A stretch of 38,483 nucleotides of DNA, from the IMG/VR virus record IMGVR_UViG_3300042938_000893, positions 1-38,483 of that record. One strand, given 5' to 3'. Positions 6,843-14,612 of the stretch are shown in pieces. The notes under the pieces were generated by a model, which searched no databases, was not told the DNA's origin, and saw only the letters and a program-made list of their open reading frames with translations. The stretch's first letter is position 1; every line of letters begins with the position of its first letter. This DNA comes from a virus. The translations under genes were made by a program, and so were the position numbers.

Positions 6843-7667
6843 TTATGCGGTCGCAGCACCGTGCAAACGCTGAAGCTGAGACAATGCAGCGGTTTGCTTC
6901 TCGATGCCATTCTTTCCTTGGTAATCGTCACTTTTGCGAATGCGATCAGCCTGCTCTTGGTAGGTAGCCGCGACATTGTCACCGCTGACCAGGCCGGAAT
7001 CTTCGCGCAGGAACTTATCCACAGCCAGTGAGGCGCGAATGAATTCAGGATCCGATGCCAGTTTGCTGGTCTTGATGTCGATGCCGACTGCCAGTGCTCC
7101 ACGAGCTGCACGCTGCCAGTTATTTGGAGCATCTGCGCCCCATTCAGTATTCAGCCCATCGATCACGCTCTGAATCTGTTGTGCCTGCAACTCAGCCGAC
7201 TTGGTGACGATGCCACTCAAGTTATCATTGTTGAGGTCAATGAGTTTGTGCAGTGCTTCAGGTGGAATGCCATACTCTGCTGCAATTGCTGCGGCTTTGT
7301 TGGCAGTGTCAGCATTCCACTCAATGCCTTCAGGCAGGTTCTCTGGTGCCTTCAGACCGTAGTCTTCAGCTTTCTCAGGCGCACCGGTGATTTTCCTGAC
7401 TTCAGCGCGATAAGCGGCGATCTGTTCAGGTGTTGCGTTGGCACCTGGGATCTTGATCTCGCGTTTCTCGCTGAATGCCTTTTCGAGCGACTGATATGAT
7501 GCGCCGAGTTGATCAACCTTTGGCTCACCTTTGGCCTCATCCCAGAACTTGGCTGGAATGTAGTCAGGTCGAGTGACTGTTGATGGCGCAATGTCGGGAG
7601 TCGCCGGCGTTGGTGTGATCTGCGTTTCGAGCGCAGTCGTTTCTGTGGTCGTTGTTGTTGTGTCCAT
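6843..7667 (-). CDS. Head scaffolding protein
   Basis: A 274-residue acidic, helical protein starting at the ATG at 7667, four bases after the upstream stop (TAA CATC ATG). The N-terminus is a Thr/Pro-rich disordered tail; residues 32-60 read RPDYIPAKFWDEAKGEPKV followed by a SYQSLEKAF helix, the recognised opening of podovirus scaffolding proteins. The remainder is Ala/Glu/Lys-rich helix with a motif GIPPEALHKLIDLNN. Gene order portal, scaffold, capsid supports the call. Scaffold proteins guide procapsid assembly and leave or are degraded before packaging; no protease motif is visible in it. Confidence 0.85.
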   Translation of the reverse strand: MDTTTTTTETTALETQITPTPATPDIAPSTVTRPDYIPAKFWDEAKGEPKVDQLGASYQSLEKAFSEKREIKIPGANATPEQIAAYRAEVRKITGAPEKAEDYGLKAPENLPEGIEWNADTANKAAAIAAEYGIPPEALHKLIDLNNDNLSGIVTKSAELQAQQIQSVIDGLNTEWGADAPNNWQRAARGALAVGIDIKTSKLASDPEFIRASLAVDKFLREDSGLVSGDNVAATYQEQADRIRKSDDYQGKNGIEKQTAALSQLQRLHGAATA

Positions 7668-7671
7668 GATG

Positions 7672-8025
7672 TTATTTGACGTTGATTTCTTTCCACTGGT
7701 TGAATTCACTTGGCCCGTAAGTGTTGACGAACCGAAGCTGAAACTGCTGCTGATTCTCGTAGTAGTTACCGAATCCGCTAGTGTCCCAGCGTGATGGAGC
7801 AGGCTCTTGAACTGACAACGATTCGTTGTCGGTTGGTTCCTCGGTTGGTTCCTCAGGCCATGGCTTAGTAATGACCACTTTCAGGTTAGGGTTTGCCGCA
7901 ATGTCTCGGATTTGTCCCAAGATGCGCCCGCTGATCTTCTCACCGGCGATGATTGTGTCATTGACGATGCGACCGATGAACTCGTCATCGCGCATCACTT
8001 TGTTGTCTTCTGTGATTGTGATCAT
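7672..8025 (-). CDS. Unknown small protein between portal and scaffold
   Basis: A 117-residue protein starting at the ATG at 8025 (leader TAACAAC-ATG, whose TAA is the stop of the gene before). The N-terminal half (EDNKVMRDDEFIGRIVNDTI) looks like a small beta unit with the 'k-v-r-d-g-k-f-v-G-x-i' pattern seen in small phage proteins. The middle is an acidic Pro/Glu linker (EEPTEEPTDNES) and the C-terminal part is rich in aromatic residues and glutamine. I do not recognise a function; its place within the head group suggests a structural or assembly role. Confidence 0.7.
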   Translation of the reverse strand: MITITEDNKVMRDDEFIGRIVNDTIIAGEKISGRILGQIRDIAANPNLKVVITKPWPEEPTEEPTDNESLSVQEPAPSRWDTSGFGNYYENQQQFQLRFVNTYGPSEFNQWKEINVK

Positions 8026-8029
8026 GTTG

Positions 8030-8317
8030 TTATAGCTGTTCTGTTGGTTTCTCTGGTTTATCGTCGTAACGGGAAAGGTATGTGTCGAGTAGCCACCTGA
8101 CGTGCGCTTTGCTGCCATCTGACAAGCCGGCTTTGATCGCATCAGCACCGTTGGACTGCGTGAAAACGGTCGAGAACACGCCGCCGCATGTCTGATTCAT
8201 CCACCGGAACACGAGTTGAAAGTCCTCGTTAGAGAACAGGCGAATGACAGCACCTTCGATTGATGCTTTTTCGTCACCGGTGAGAGGTGAGAGCAGTTGT
8301 GTTATTGGTGTTTCCAT
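8030..8317 (-). CDS. Unknown small head-group protein
   Basis: A 95-residue protein, mostly helical (SIEGAVIRLFSNEDFQLVFRWMNQTC), with a basic, proline-containing C-terminus. The leader is GAACAACTGA-ATG, one of the CA-rich non-Shine-Dalgarno starts. It lies between portal and scaffold, where several podoviruses keep one or two small conserved genes of unknown role. Nothing in the sequence suggests an enzyme or a membrane segment. Confidence 0.7.
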   Translation of the reverse strand: METPITQLLSPLTGDEKASIEGAVIRLFSNEDFQLVFRWMNQTCGGVFSTVFTQSNGADAIKAGLSDGSKAHVRWLLDTYLSRYDDKPEKPTEQL

Positions 8318-8325
8318 TCAGTTGT

Positions 8326-10020
8326 TCACATCATTGCCTGGGCGACCTCTTTGGCTTTATCCACGCCTCCGATATCCTTTACGGCACCTGCCATCTGTTG
8401 CGCCATTGCCATCTGTTGCTGAGCCTGCATTGCCTGAGCGCGGCCTTGACGAATTGCATCGACCTCCTCTTGAGGACGCAGGAAGGAAGGATCCACGCCG
8501 GCAAGCCTTGAGCTTTCACGAATGAACCATGACGGGTTGATTTCATCGATGATCTCAGGAAACACTGGAGCAAGTGATGCGATCTTCTGAACCATCGTGT
8601 CAGCAGCACGCAGCGACAGTCCACGCAGAGCGAGTGCCAGCCGATTTGTCATCGTGATCACAGGATTCGGCACCTGGACAAGATTCGGCCCGATCTGTTG
8701 CACAGCTTCAGCAGGAGGAGGAGGAAGCATTCCATTCTCAGCCCACGATTCAAATAAGCGAATCATCATTGGCTGGATCGTATCGGTCGTGTCGCGATCA
8801 AACGCAGGGCTGATGGCATCCAGCTTCTCACCGGCAAGTTGGTTTGCTTCAAATGCCGTCATTTCACGATTGTTCGCAGCGTTCATGCTAAACATTTGGA
8901 ACATGTCGAGATGGCATCGCCGGCGGATCATGTCCTGGCGCATTTTGACGCGCTCCATTGCCATCGACCAGTCGCCACTGACTGGCAGCGGATAGATGGA
9001 ATCAGGATTCAAGCCTGCGCCATAGTAGTTCATGGCTCGTGCGGATGTCTTCAGCGTGCCTTCAAACGTGTCTGGCACCATCATTGGCGGGAACACTGAC
9101 TTCTCAGCGTAAACATCCATCATCTTCTGCATGAAATTCAACTGACGTGACTCAGGCAGAATCGAGAATCCTGGGCCGTATCCCCAAACGTCACCAACGT
9201 CGAGAGCATCCCACTTCAGGAACCGTCCAACGTGGAACGGGAATGAGTCAAAGCCACCTTCCTGAACGATTTTTTGACTATCCTTTTCGACATAAGCAGA
9301 GACGAACGCTTTCTTCATGCCTGCTGCCATTCCGAGATCATTCCCGCGCTCACTGACTGGTCGAGGTTCGACGATATGAATGAAGGTGAACTTCTTGTCG
9401 GAGTTGTTGTCGCATGCCTCCCTGACTGCTAGTGGCAATTCATCTTTTCCGAACTTAGCTTCAGCCTGTCGAGCAGTCAGATCGAACTCACGCATGACGC
9501 AGTTCGCCATGCCGTTGTGATCAGTGTCGAAGACATACGAGCCGATCTTGATCTTCTCAAACCGAGTCTGGTTGTCGGGCGTGACCTGCGAGAACAAGCA
9601 GGATGTTCCAAAGCCCCAAAGGTCAAAGAGCGACTCGTGCCGCTCAGCGTAAAAATTGCTGTTTGCGATGTATTCGGACGCGAGCATCGAGCACTCACGC
9701 AGCCAGTTCTTGACGGCATCGTTATCGCGGAACTTGAGGATCGGCGTGAACTCCATCCACGGCTGCGTTTTGTCGGTCGTCCATGACATGTAACCGGCAA
9801 CTGCACGCTCGATGGCATCCATGCCGGTGATGTCGTAGAGTCGAGCATCACGTTGATTCGCAGGCGTGTAGTCTTTCTGTGTAACGCCAGCCTTTCGAGT
9901 AAAGATGTGCTCCGCAATCTCCTGCCAGGAAGTGTCCCAAATAGCACGAGCATCTCTCAGCGAGTTGTAACGCTTGAGCCACCTAGCAGTGCGATCATTG
10001 CCCTCGATGTAGTCGCTCAT
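8326..10020 (-). CDS. Portal (head-to-tail connector) protein
   Basis: A 564-residue protein with the features of the podovirus head-tail connector family. The N-terminal helical region reads LKRYNSLRDARAIWDTSWQEI, followed by motifs around SLFDLWGFGTSC, WGYGPGFSILPESRQLNFMQ and a C-terminal segment with VQKIASLAPVFPEIIDEINP and a Gln/Met/Ala-rich tail (about residues 530-564). The 12-copy portal ring forms the DNA channel of the head. Length and order after terminase and before scaffold are as expected. It starts 5 bases after the small MGGK gene and is probably translated with it. Confidence 0.9.
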   Translation of the reverse strand: MSDYIEGNDRTARWLKRYNSLRDARAIWDTSWQEIAEHIFTRKAGVTQKDYTPANQRDARLYDITGMDAIERAVAGYMSWTTDKTQPWMEFTPILKFRDNDAVKNWLRECSMLASEYIANSNFYAERHESLFDLWGFGTSCLFSQVTPDNQTRFEKIKIGSYVFDTDHNGMANCVMREFDLTARQAEAKFGKDELPLAVREACDNNSDKKFTFIHIVEPRPVSERGNDLGMAAGMKKAFVSAYVEKDSQKIVQEGGFDSFPFHVGRFLKWDALDVGDVWGYGPGFSILPESRQLNFMQKMMDVYAEKSVFPPMMVPDTFEGTLKTSARAMNYYGAGLNPDSIYPLPVSGDWSMAMERVKMRQDMIRRRCHLDMFQMFSMNAANNREMTAFEANQLAGEKLDAISPAFDRDTTDTIQPMMIRLFESWAENGMLPPPPAEAVQQIGPNLVQVPNPVITMTNRLALALRGLSLRAADTMVQKIASLAPVFPEIIDEINPSWFIRESSRLAGVDPSFLRPQEEVDAIRQGRAQAMQAQQQMAMAQQMAGAVKDIGGVDKAKEVAQAMM

Positions 10021-10024
10021 GTGG

Positions 10025-10282
10025 TCAGTATTTAGCCTTCATGGTCTTCACAGGCGCCACCGGCATAACCGGATTAGGTTGCATCGCAGGAGGAGCGACA
10101 GCGCCGAGTCCAGCAGCGGATCCGAGTGCAGTCTGAGCACCAAGAGCGTTGGGTGATCGGGTAGATGCCAGACCTTTGCGACGACCAGCAGCGATCAATG
10201 CCTGCTCACCTTGAGCCGCATCAGCGCGAACAGGTGCCGCCGCAGCAGGTGGTGACGGTGGTGCTTTAGCTTTGCCGCCCAT
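10025..10282 (-). CDS. Small Pro/Ala-rich protein ahead of portal
   Basis: An 85-residue basic protein beginning MGGKAKAPPSPPAAAAP, with a central RRKGLAST segment and a Pro/Met-rich end. Small proteins with an MGGK-Pro-Pro start are repeatedly found between terminase and portal genes of podoviruses, where their role is unknown. It has a strong AAGGAGG ribosome site and lies directly behind two copies of the TTCTCA palindrome, so it is probably the first gene of the portal-scaffold transcript. Confidence 0.72.
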   Translation of the reverse strand: MGGKAKAPPSPPAAAAPVRADAAQGEQALIAAGRRKGLASTRSPNALGAQTALGSAAGLGAVAPPAMQPNPVMPVAPVKTMKAKY

Positions 10283-10300
10283 GAATGCCTCCTTTGTGGT

Positions 10301-10334
10301 TTCTCATTTTTGATAATCATCTCAAAAGTGAGAA
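10301..10334 (-). promoter_or_regulatory. Two palindromic sites ahead of the portal transcript
   Basis: TTCTCA-TTTT-TGATAA (10301-10316, one mismatch) and ATCTCA-AAAG-TGAGAA (10319-10334, one mismatch) are the same palindrome as at the capsid leader, here 18 bases apart. On the minus strand TTGCGC lies 17 bases before GATTAT with one palindrome in the spacer, so the site may overlap a promoter that drives the portal, scaffold and small head genes. Confidence 0.58.
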
Positions 10335-10347
10335 AGCGCAAGGCATT

Positions 10348-10689
10348 TCACATTCCCAGCCGAATTCTGAGCCGCTGATAGTCCAGCCAGTAGACGTGAC
10401 CTTCGTTCTCTCGACAGTATCCAATCCACTTTCGACCGGTCGGATTTGGGTCAAGACGAGCCAGTTCAGCTAGATTCCCGACTGCCAGCACAACGAAATA
10501 AGCCAGATCTTGCCGCGACTCACCGAACTCACGATAGACATCATTGGCGATGATGAATGACTCGCTGTTGCTGTAAATGTAACCGCAATGTAACGCATCA
10601 GTAACGAGTTCCTCAAAGCACATTCCAAGGTCAGCGGCGACCTTTCGTGCGTAATCCGCCGGTGATGGGTCAGTTGGTGTCTTGCACAT
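10348..10689 (-). CDS. Unknown protein between terminase and portal
   Basis: A 113-residue protein overlapping the end of the large terminase gene by 20 bases. The C-terminal half (YFVVLAVGNLAELARLDPNP then GYCRENEGHVYWLDYQRL) resembles the small podovirus proteins encoded next to terminase, with an 'AVG-x-L' helix, 'P' turn and 'F/Y-x-R-x-x-x-G-x-v-x-x-y' strand. Their fold is GNAT-like in some relatives, but no acetyl-CoA site is clear here. The function is unknown. It is the last gene before the TTCTCA sites. Confidence 0.66.
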   Translation of the reverse strand: MCKTPTDPSPADYARKVAADLGMCFEELVTDALHCGYIYSNSESFIIANDVYREFGESRQDLAYFVVLAVGNLAELARLDPNPTGRKWIGYCRENEGHVYWLDYQRLRIRLGM

Positions 10690-11989
10690 CGCTGCGTCTA
10701 CGGTTTGAGGTTGCCTGTCCTGGGCCGGCGTGAATCAGCCCCATCTTGTCAGCTTCAGCCATTGTCCTGATGCCATCAGCAACGTGTGAAGCCCAAGTAT
10801 GCAGCGGCACATTACGGACGATGCCTGACGATGTATCTGATGCCATCTCGTATGCCTTGATCCCTTTGACCCCAGTCTCACAGGCAGGCAGTCGCCACTC
10901 AAAGCTGGGCATCAGTTCGCGGACGTAGCCAATACCCTGCCAATAATCGGGGATCACCGGCACAACGACCATCGACCGGAACCCAGCAGCAGCAGCATCA
11001 GACTCAAAAGTGAACCCATTGCGCTGCGTTTGCCTTGCATCGTGCGGAAGGTAGTGCCGGCCATAGTTGTAGCCTTTCGCGCTCATGTGGGCAAACCGCT
11101 CGATGATGGTCAGATCAAGCCCAATGTCGCAATCAATCCATCTCCACCGGCCAAACGCCAGCCTCTGACCATACCAGACCACTGTGTTGCGCGGCCCACC
11201 CAAGTCCCAGAATGTATGCACCGGCGACCTACCGTCGATTGGGAACTCACCAATGCGCTGCTCTGCCAGTGCCTTGCTCATCTCGCGACCGTAGATGGCA
11301 TTCTCGTTGCTGACCGAGAAGTCACAATAGAACTCCTGTCTGATGAGTGCCTCGCTCATGCCTGACTTGCGCTCCTCATCGATCTGCTCAAGCGAAATGG
11401 CACCGGTGTCCTCGACCGTCATGACCTGTGTCGACCATGCCGGATTTGCCTTGTTACACTTGAGCATGTCGTAGAAATGATTCTCGCCCCTCGGTGTGCC
11501 GTTGAACCAGGCAAAGCCACCGTTCTCAGCTAGAATTGGTCGAGTGTAGTCCCATGCGAGCGGGTTCTGGTTTTGATACTCCGAGAACACAACGCCGTAG
11601 TAGTTACCGCCCACCACGTCGAGATTGTCAGTGCCGAGAATTTGGATTGTCGAACCATTGATCAGTTCGATCCGCATGTCAGTCTGGTTCGGTGGTTTAG
11701 CGAGCAGTTCTTTCGGGATGTGATCGATCACGCGCATGCCATTTGTGACGTCGACATTGAGCCACAACGCCTTTTTGCCCAGCGCAGCGGTCGGGAAGTA
11801 GTATGCGTAGTTCGCGCTCTTCTCAGCCGCTTTGCAGATCAATTTATTAAAGCACAGTTTGTCCTTTCCTGCTCGCCGGTGGAGCACCATCATCACGCGA
11901 TTCTTCTCGTCCATCTCACGCCATAACGGCAATTGATACGGCCTGGGTTTGAACCGGTGAGGAAGGTTGATTTCGATGGTGCGTGCCAC
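10670..11989 (-). CDS. terL: Terminase large subunit
   Basis: A 439-residue DNA-packaging motor with both expected domains. ATPase: Walker A HRRAGKD at residues 37-43, Walker B VVFSEY at 133-138, and a coupling motif FNGTPRG at 162-168. Nuclease: acidic residues in FWDLGG (D262), LPHDAR (D317) and VADG (D405). The N-terminal 'RPYQLPLW' adenine-binding motif is also present. The small subunit lies directly upstream with a 4-base gap. The Walker A ending in Asp instead of Ser/Thr is common in large terminases. It cuts concatemers and pumps DNA through the portal. Confidence 0.93.
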   Translation of the reverse strand: MARTIEINLPHRFKPRPYQLPLWREMDEKNRVMMVLHRRAGKDKLCFNKLICKAAEKSANYAYYFPTAALGKKALWLNVDVTNGMRVIDHIPKELLAKPPNQTDMRIELINGSTIQILGTDNLDVVGGNYYGVVFSEYQNQNPLAWDYTRPILAENGGFAWFNGTPRGENHFYDMLKCNKANPAWSTQVMTVEDTGAISLEQIDEERKSGMSEALIRQEFYCDFSVSNENAIYGREMSKALAEQRIGEFPIDGRSPVHTFWDLGGPRNTVVWYGQRLAFGRWRWIDCDIGLDLTIIERFAHMSAKGYNYGRHYLPHDARQTQRNGFTFESDAAAAGFRSMVVVPVIPDYWQGIGYVRELMPSFEWRLPACETGVKGIKAYEMASDTSSGIVRNVPLHTWASHVADGIRTMAEADKMGLIHAGPGQATSNRRRSDVQDTN

Positions 11990-11993
11990 TCTG

Positions 11994-12359
11994 TTATTGC
12001 TTTGTGATCGTGATCTTCACTTCACCGGTGACATCGGACTTGTCAGGCTCATTCCACCCATGCATGCGACCGAGCAGTTCAGCCGCACGCAGTTGTTGAG
12101 GATTCGCCTCAATGTGTCCATCGACAACATCCCAGATGAATTTCACGAGTTCTTCCTTTTTACGCTCGCTCTTTTGTGCAGATATTTGCTTAATCTCATT
12201 GATGCGTTCCTTCATGCCATGAACTGCCATGTATTCATCAGCATGCACATTTGCATCCTTTGTCTTCCCAGTAGCCTGTCTCCATGCTTCGGACGCATTA
12301 CCGCAAATGCAGTAATTCTGGGCAAACATCTCATGTTTTATGTTTTTCAGTGCTGGCAT
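11994..12359 (-). CDS. terS: Terminase small subunit
   Basis: A 121-residue protein with the usual layout: an N-terminal helix-turn-helix (NIKHEMFAQNYCICGNASEA then WRQATG) for DNA recognition, a central helical oligomerisation part rich in Lys/Glu, and a C-terminal tail containing 'AAELLGRMHGWNEPDK', a recognisable motif of this family. It lies immediately upstream of the large subunit. The start at 12359 has the leader TTTGAATT-ATG without a Shine-Dalgarno. Confidence 0.86.
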   Translation of the reverse strand: MPALKNIKHEMFAQNYCICGNASEAWRQATGKTKDANVHADEYMAVHGMKERINEIKQISAQKSERKKEELVKFIWDVVDGHIEANPQQLRAAELLGRMHGWNEPDKSDVTGEVKITITKQ

Positions 12360-12384
12360 AATTCAAATAGTAACTGTCGAAGCG

Positions 12385-12714
12385 TTACATTTCAACCTCA
12401 GGTTTGGCGAGCACCCACCGCTTGAGTGTCGATTTCGTCTTGCCGAACGGAACGCCGGCATCGATTTCTTTGCCGATTTCATCGCGGAAGATTTCAGAGA
12501 ATGCTTTGTTGGTTTCAAACGCTTCGCGACCGGTCATCGTTTTCTCTTCATTGAGATCTTGCTGGTTTGCGACGAGTTTGTAGCAGTGGACGGCATTGAG
12601 ATAATCGACTGCTTTTTTGTTGTGCTTTTTTCTGAGCACCTTGGATCTGAGATTATCGCCAATGATTTTATCGGCTTGTCGGATTGCTGTGAAGTATGGG
12701 TTAATCGTTCTCAT
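12385..12714 (-). CDS. Unknown basic protein after the helicase
   Basis: A 109-residue Lys-rich helical protein (RQADKIIGDNLRSKVLRKKH near the start) with the leader TAACACAAC-ATG, in which TAA is the helicase stop codon. This sits at the border between replication and packaging genes. The charge and helical content would suit a nucleic-acid-binding or DNA-remodelling role, but no motif supports a function. Confidence 0.62.
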   Translation of the reverse strand: MRTINPYFTAIRQADKIIGDNLRSKVLRKKHNKKAVDYLNAVHCYKLVANQQDLNEEKTMTGREAFETNKAFSEIFRDEIGKEIDAGVPFGKTKSTLKRWVLAKPEVEM

Positions 12715-12720
12715 GTTGTG

Positions 12721-13995
12721 TTATTCCTGAATCTCTTTGAAGGTAAATGTCGCGCCAGAGAACGCAAGAGGCAACTGCCAGTGCCGTGATCCGCCTCGGT
12801 TTTTATCGCACCACAGGTTTCTGAGTGCATCATCGGTGCCGCCATCTTGTTTCTCGACCTTGCTGATGATGAATACACCGTCAGCATCCTGGCCGATTGC
12901 TCGTGATTCGCGCAGTTTGCCGGCATCGTTGAGTTGGCTTGCCGTGAGAATGTGCGTTCCAGTGCGTTTTGCCACCTGCTTCATCCTGCGCGAGATGCGT
13001 GCAATGATCTCTTCACGGGTTGCTCCCTTCCTGCCTTCATCCTCCATGAGTTGCAAGTAATCGACGACAGCAATGTCGTATCCTCCATGCTCGATGTCTG
13101 ACAGGATATCGGAAGCACTTGCTGTGTCGGTATTGACCAGATCACAGCCCATCGTGGATAGTTGCCGAATCGACCGTGAAAGCATTTCCTGCTGTCCTCG
13201 GCTCATTAGACCGCTGTAGAGCGCACCGTTATCGACTCCGCTGTCTTCACACAGGAGACGCATTGTCTGCTCCGTGGTGGGCATTTCTAGCGAATACCAG
13301 GCCACTCTGGCACCGGCGACTAGTGCGTTCCGAGCGCAGTTCTGCATGATTGCGCTTTTTCCGTCAGATGGCAGGCCGGCGAAGACGGTAACCCTACCTT
13401 TCTGCAATCCACCGCATTTTTGGTCGAGCATCGGGAAACCGGTCGTCCACCCAGGTATTGCGCCGCCCCTTTTCATTCGCTCCTCAATTTCGTCCATCGT
13501 TTGGCTGATCGCGTCCTTGATCGTTATGCGTGACAGTTTGCGAACCACCACATTGTCGACTGCATCCAATGCTGCCTGTGCCCTTTCGATGGCGTTAGCT
13601 ATGGGCAATGACTCATCGGCGAATGCGGCAAGTGCTGCCTGGTGTGCTTCAATGTTGCGTCTTGCGAGGTATTTGTCCTCAACGACTCGTTTGTATTCGA
13701 GATAATGCGACGGAGATGGGACAAAGCAGAACAGTTCTGAGATGTAAGCGGCACCACCAACTGACTCCAATTCACCTCTGTTGCGAAAGTGCTGGGTGAG
13801 CAGAGGCGCATCGATTGGGGATCCTGAGTCATAGAGTGCCACAAGTCCGCTGAAAACCTTCCTGTGGACATCTGAATGGAATGCAGAGGCATTGAGTGTA
13901 TTTCGAGCATTGCCAATGCGTTCGACAGGATCCTGAAGGAAACACGAGAGAAGCGAACTTTCAGCTTCATTGGAAAAAGGAAGGGTCAGAGACAT
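12721..13995 (-). CDS. dnaB: Replicative DNA helicase, DnaB type
   Basis: A 424-residue protein with an N-terminal DnaB helical domain (NEAESSLLSCFL near residue 9, then SAFHSDVHRKVFSGL) and a RecA-like ATPase domain. Walker A is GLPSDGKS at 207-214, Walker B is YDIAVVDYLQLM at about 306-317, and the arginine-finger region resembles the family (REEIIARISRRMKQVAK). The helicase unwinds the fork and interacts with primase; no phage primase is evident, so host primase or the neighbouring DUF1376 protein may serve in loading. It overlaps the DUF1376 gene by 10 bases. Confidence 0.92.
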   Translation of the reverse strand: MSLTLPFSNEAESSLLSCFLQDPVERIGNARNTLNASAFHSDVHRKVFSGLVALYDSGSPIDAPLLTQHFRNRGELESVGGAAYISELFCFVPSPSHYLEYKRVVEDKYLARRNIEAHQAALAAFADESLPIANAIERAQAALDAVDNVVVRKLSRITIKDAISQTMDEIEERMKRGGAIPGWTTGFPMLDQKCGGLQKGRVTVFAGLPSDGKSAIMQNCARNALVAGARVAWYSLEMPTTEQTMRLLCEDSGVDNGALYSGLMSRGQQEMLSRSIRQLSTMGCDLVNTDTASASDILSDIEHGGYDIAVVDYLQLMEDEGRKGATREEIIARISRRMKQVAKRTGTHILTASQLNDAGKLRESRAIGQDADGVFIISKVEKQDGGTDDALRNLWCDKNRGGSRHWQLPLAFSGATFTFKEIQE

Positions 13996-14612
13996 GAAGG
14001 TGGTTGGAATTTAGGTTTAAGATTGAGTGGTAGTTCGCATTTCGATAACCAGTTTTGGAAAAAGCGTCGAGTGTTTTGTCGGCTATTCTTTTGGCACCAT
14101 TGATGTGCTCGTTGAAATTCTGCTGTGATATCGATTCCGGTGTAGTCTGGATTGGTTTTGAGTTGAGTCATCCACTCCTCATCTGGTATTTCATTCCTGA
14201 CCTTCTTCTTAGAGTTCGAAGAACTCTTAATTGGTAACGGAGACGGAGACGGAGACGGAGAGCTATCGTTTGCCATACCTTCTGCTAATGGCAAAACGAT
14301 GGGTGTGCTATGGTTGTGCCATCGTTTTTCTGCTCCAGCTTTTCCAGCTTTTGCCTTCTCGATTTTGTATTCTTCCTGTTTAGTTCGTTCATTCTCAAGC
14401 CTTTTGTTCATTCCGTCAGGGAACTTCTGTAACACATCAAGCGTTACATTTGTGCCGGCGATGCGATTCAATTTGTTTCGGTCACTGGGAATTTTTCCCT
14501 TTGACCACTGATAGCAAATCAAGCGAATATATGCTCCAACCTCCTTCGCTGAAAGATCACAAGTGCCGCCGATAAAGTCATCTGGGTAGAACTGGAATGC
14601 TGGTGGTTTCAT
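13986..14612 (-). CDS. DUF1376-type replication protein
   Basis: A 208-residue protein whose N-terminus (FQFYPDDFIGGTCDLSAKEV then GAYIRLICYQWSKG) is the DUF1376 (YdaU-like) domain, a winged-helix-like unit in phage replication regions. The middle is a low-complexity Ser/Pro linker (SPSPSPSPLP, about residues 117-127), coded by repeats of GACGGAGA on the plus strand. The C-terminal part is basic and helical. Placed directly before DnaB, it probably binds the origin or loads the helicase, as proposed for similar phage proteins. The ATG overlaps the methyltransferase stop by 4 bases. Confidence 0.78.
   Translation of the reverse strand: MKPPAFQFYPDDFIGGTCDLSAKEVGAYIRLICYQWSKGKIPSDRNKLNRIAGTNVTLDVLQKFPDGMNKRLENERTKQEEYKIEKAKAGKAGAEKRWHNHSTPIVLPLAEGMANDSSPSPSPSPLPIKSSSNSKKKVRNEIPDEEWMTQLKTNPDYTGIDITAEFQRAHQWCQKNSRQNTRRFFQNWLSKCELPLNLKPKFQPPSCL
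14232..14261. repeat. Short tandem repeat GGAGAC inside the DUF1376 gene
   Basis: Plus strand: GGTAACGGAGACGGAGACGGAGACGGAGAG, about four and a half units of a 6-base repeat. It encodes the Ser-Pro linker. In-frame 6-base units allow length variation of the linker without frameshift. Confidence 0.75.

Noticed and set aside
12340-12789. Plus-strand open frame of 149 codons across the 109-aa gene
   Set aside because: Antisense shadow of the 109-aa gene and helicase end; no ribosome site and no family resemblance.
14232-14261. GGAGAC repeats as a CRISPR or origin iteron array
   Set aside because: Units are 6 bases, in frame and encode a Ser-Pro linker; there are no spacers and no AT-rich neighbour.
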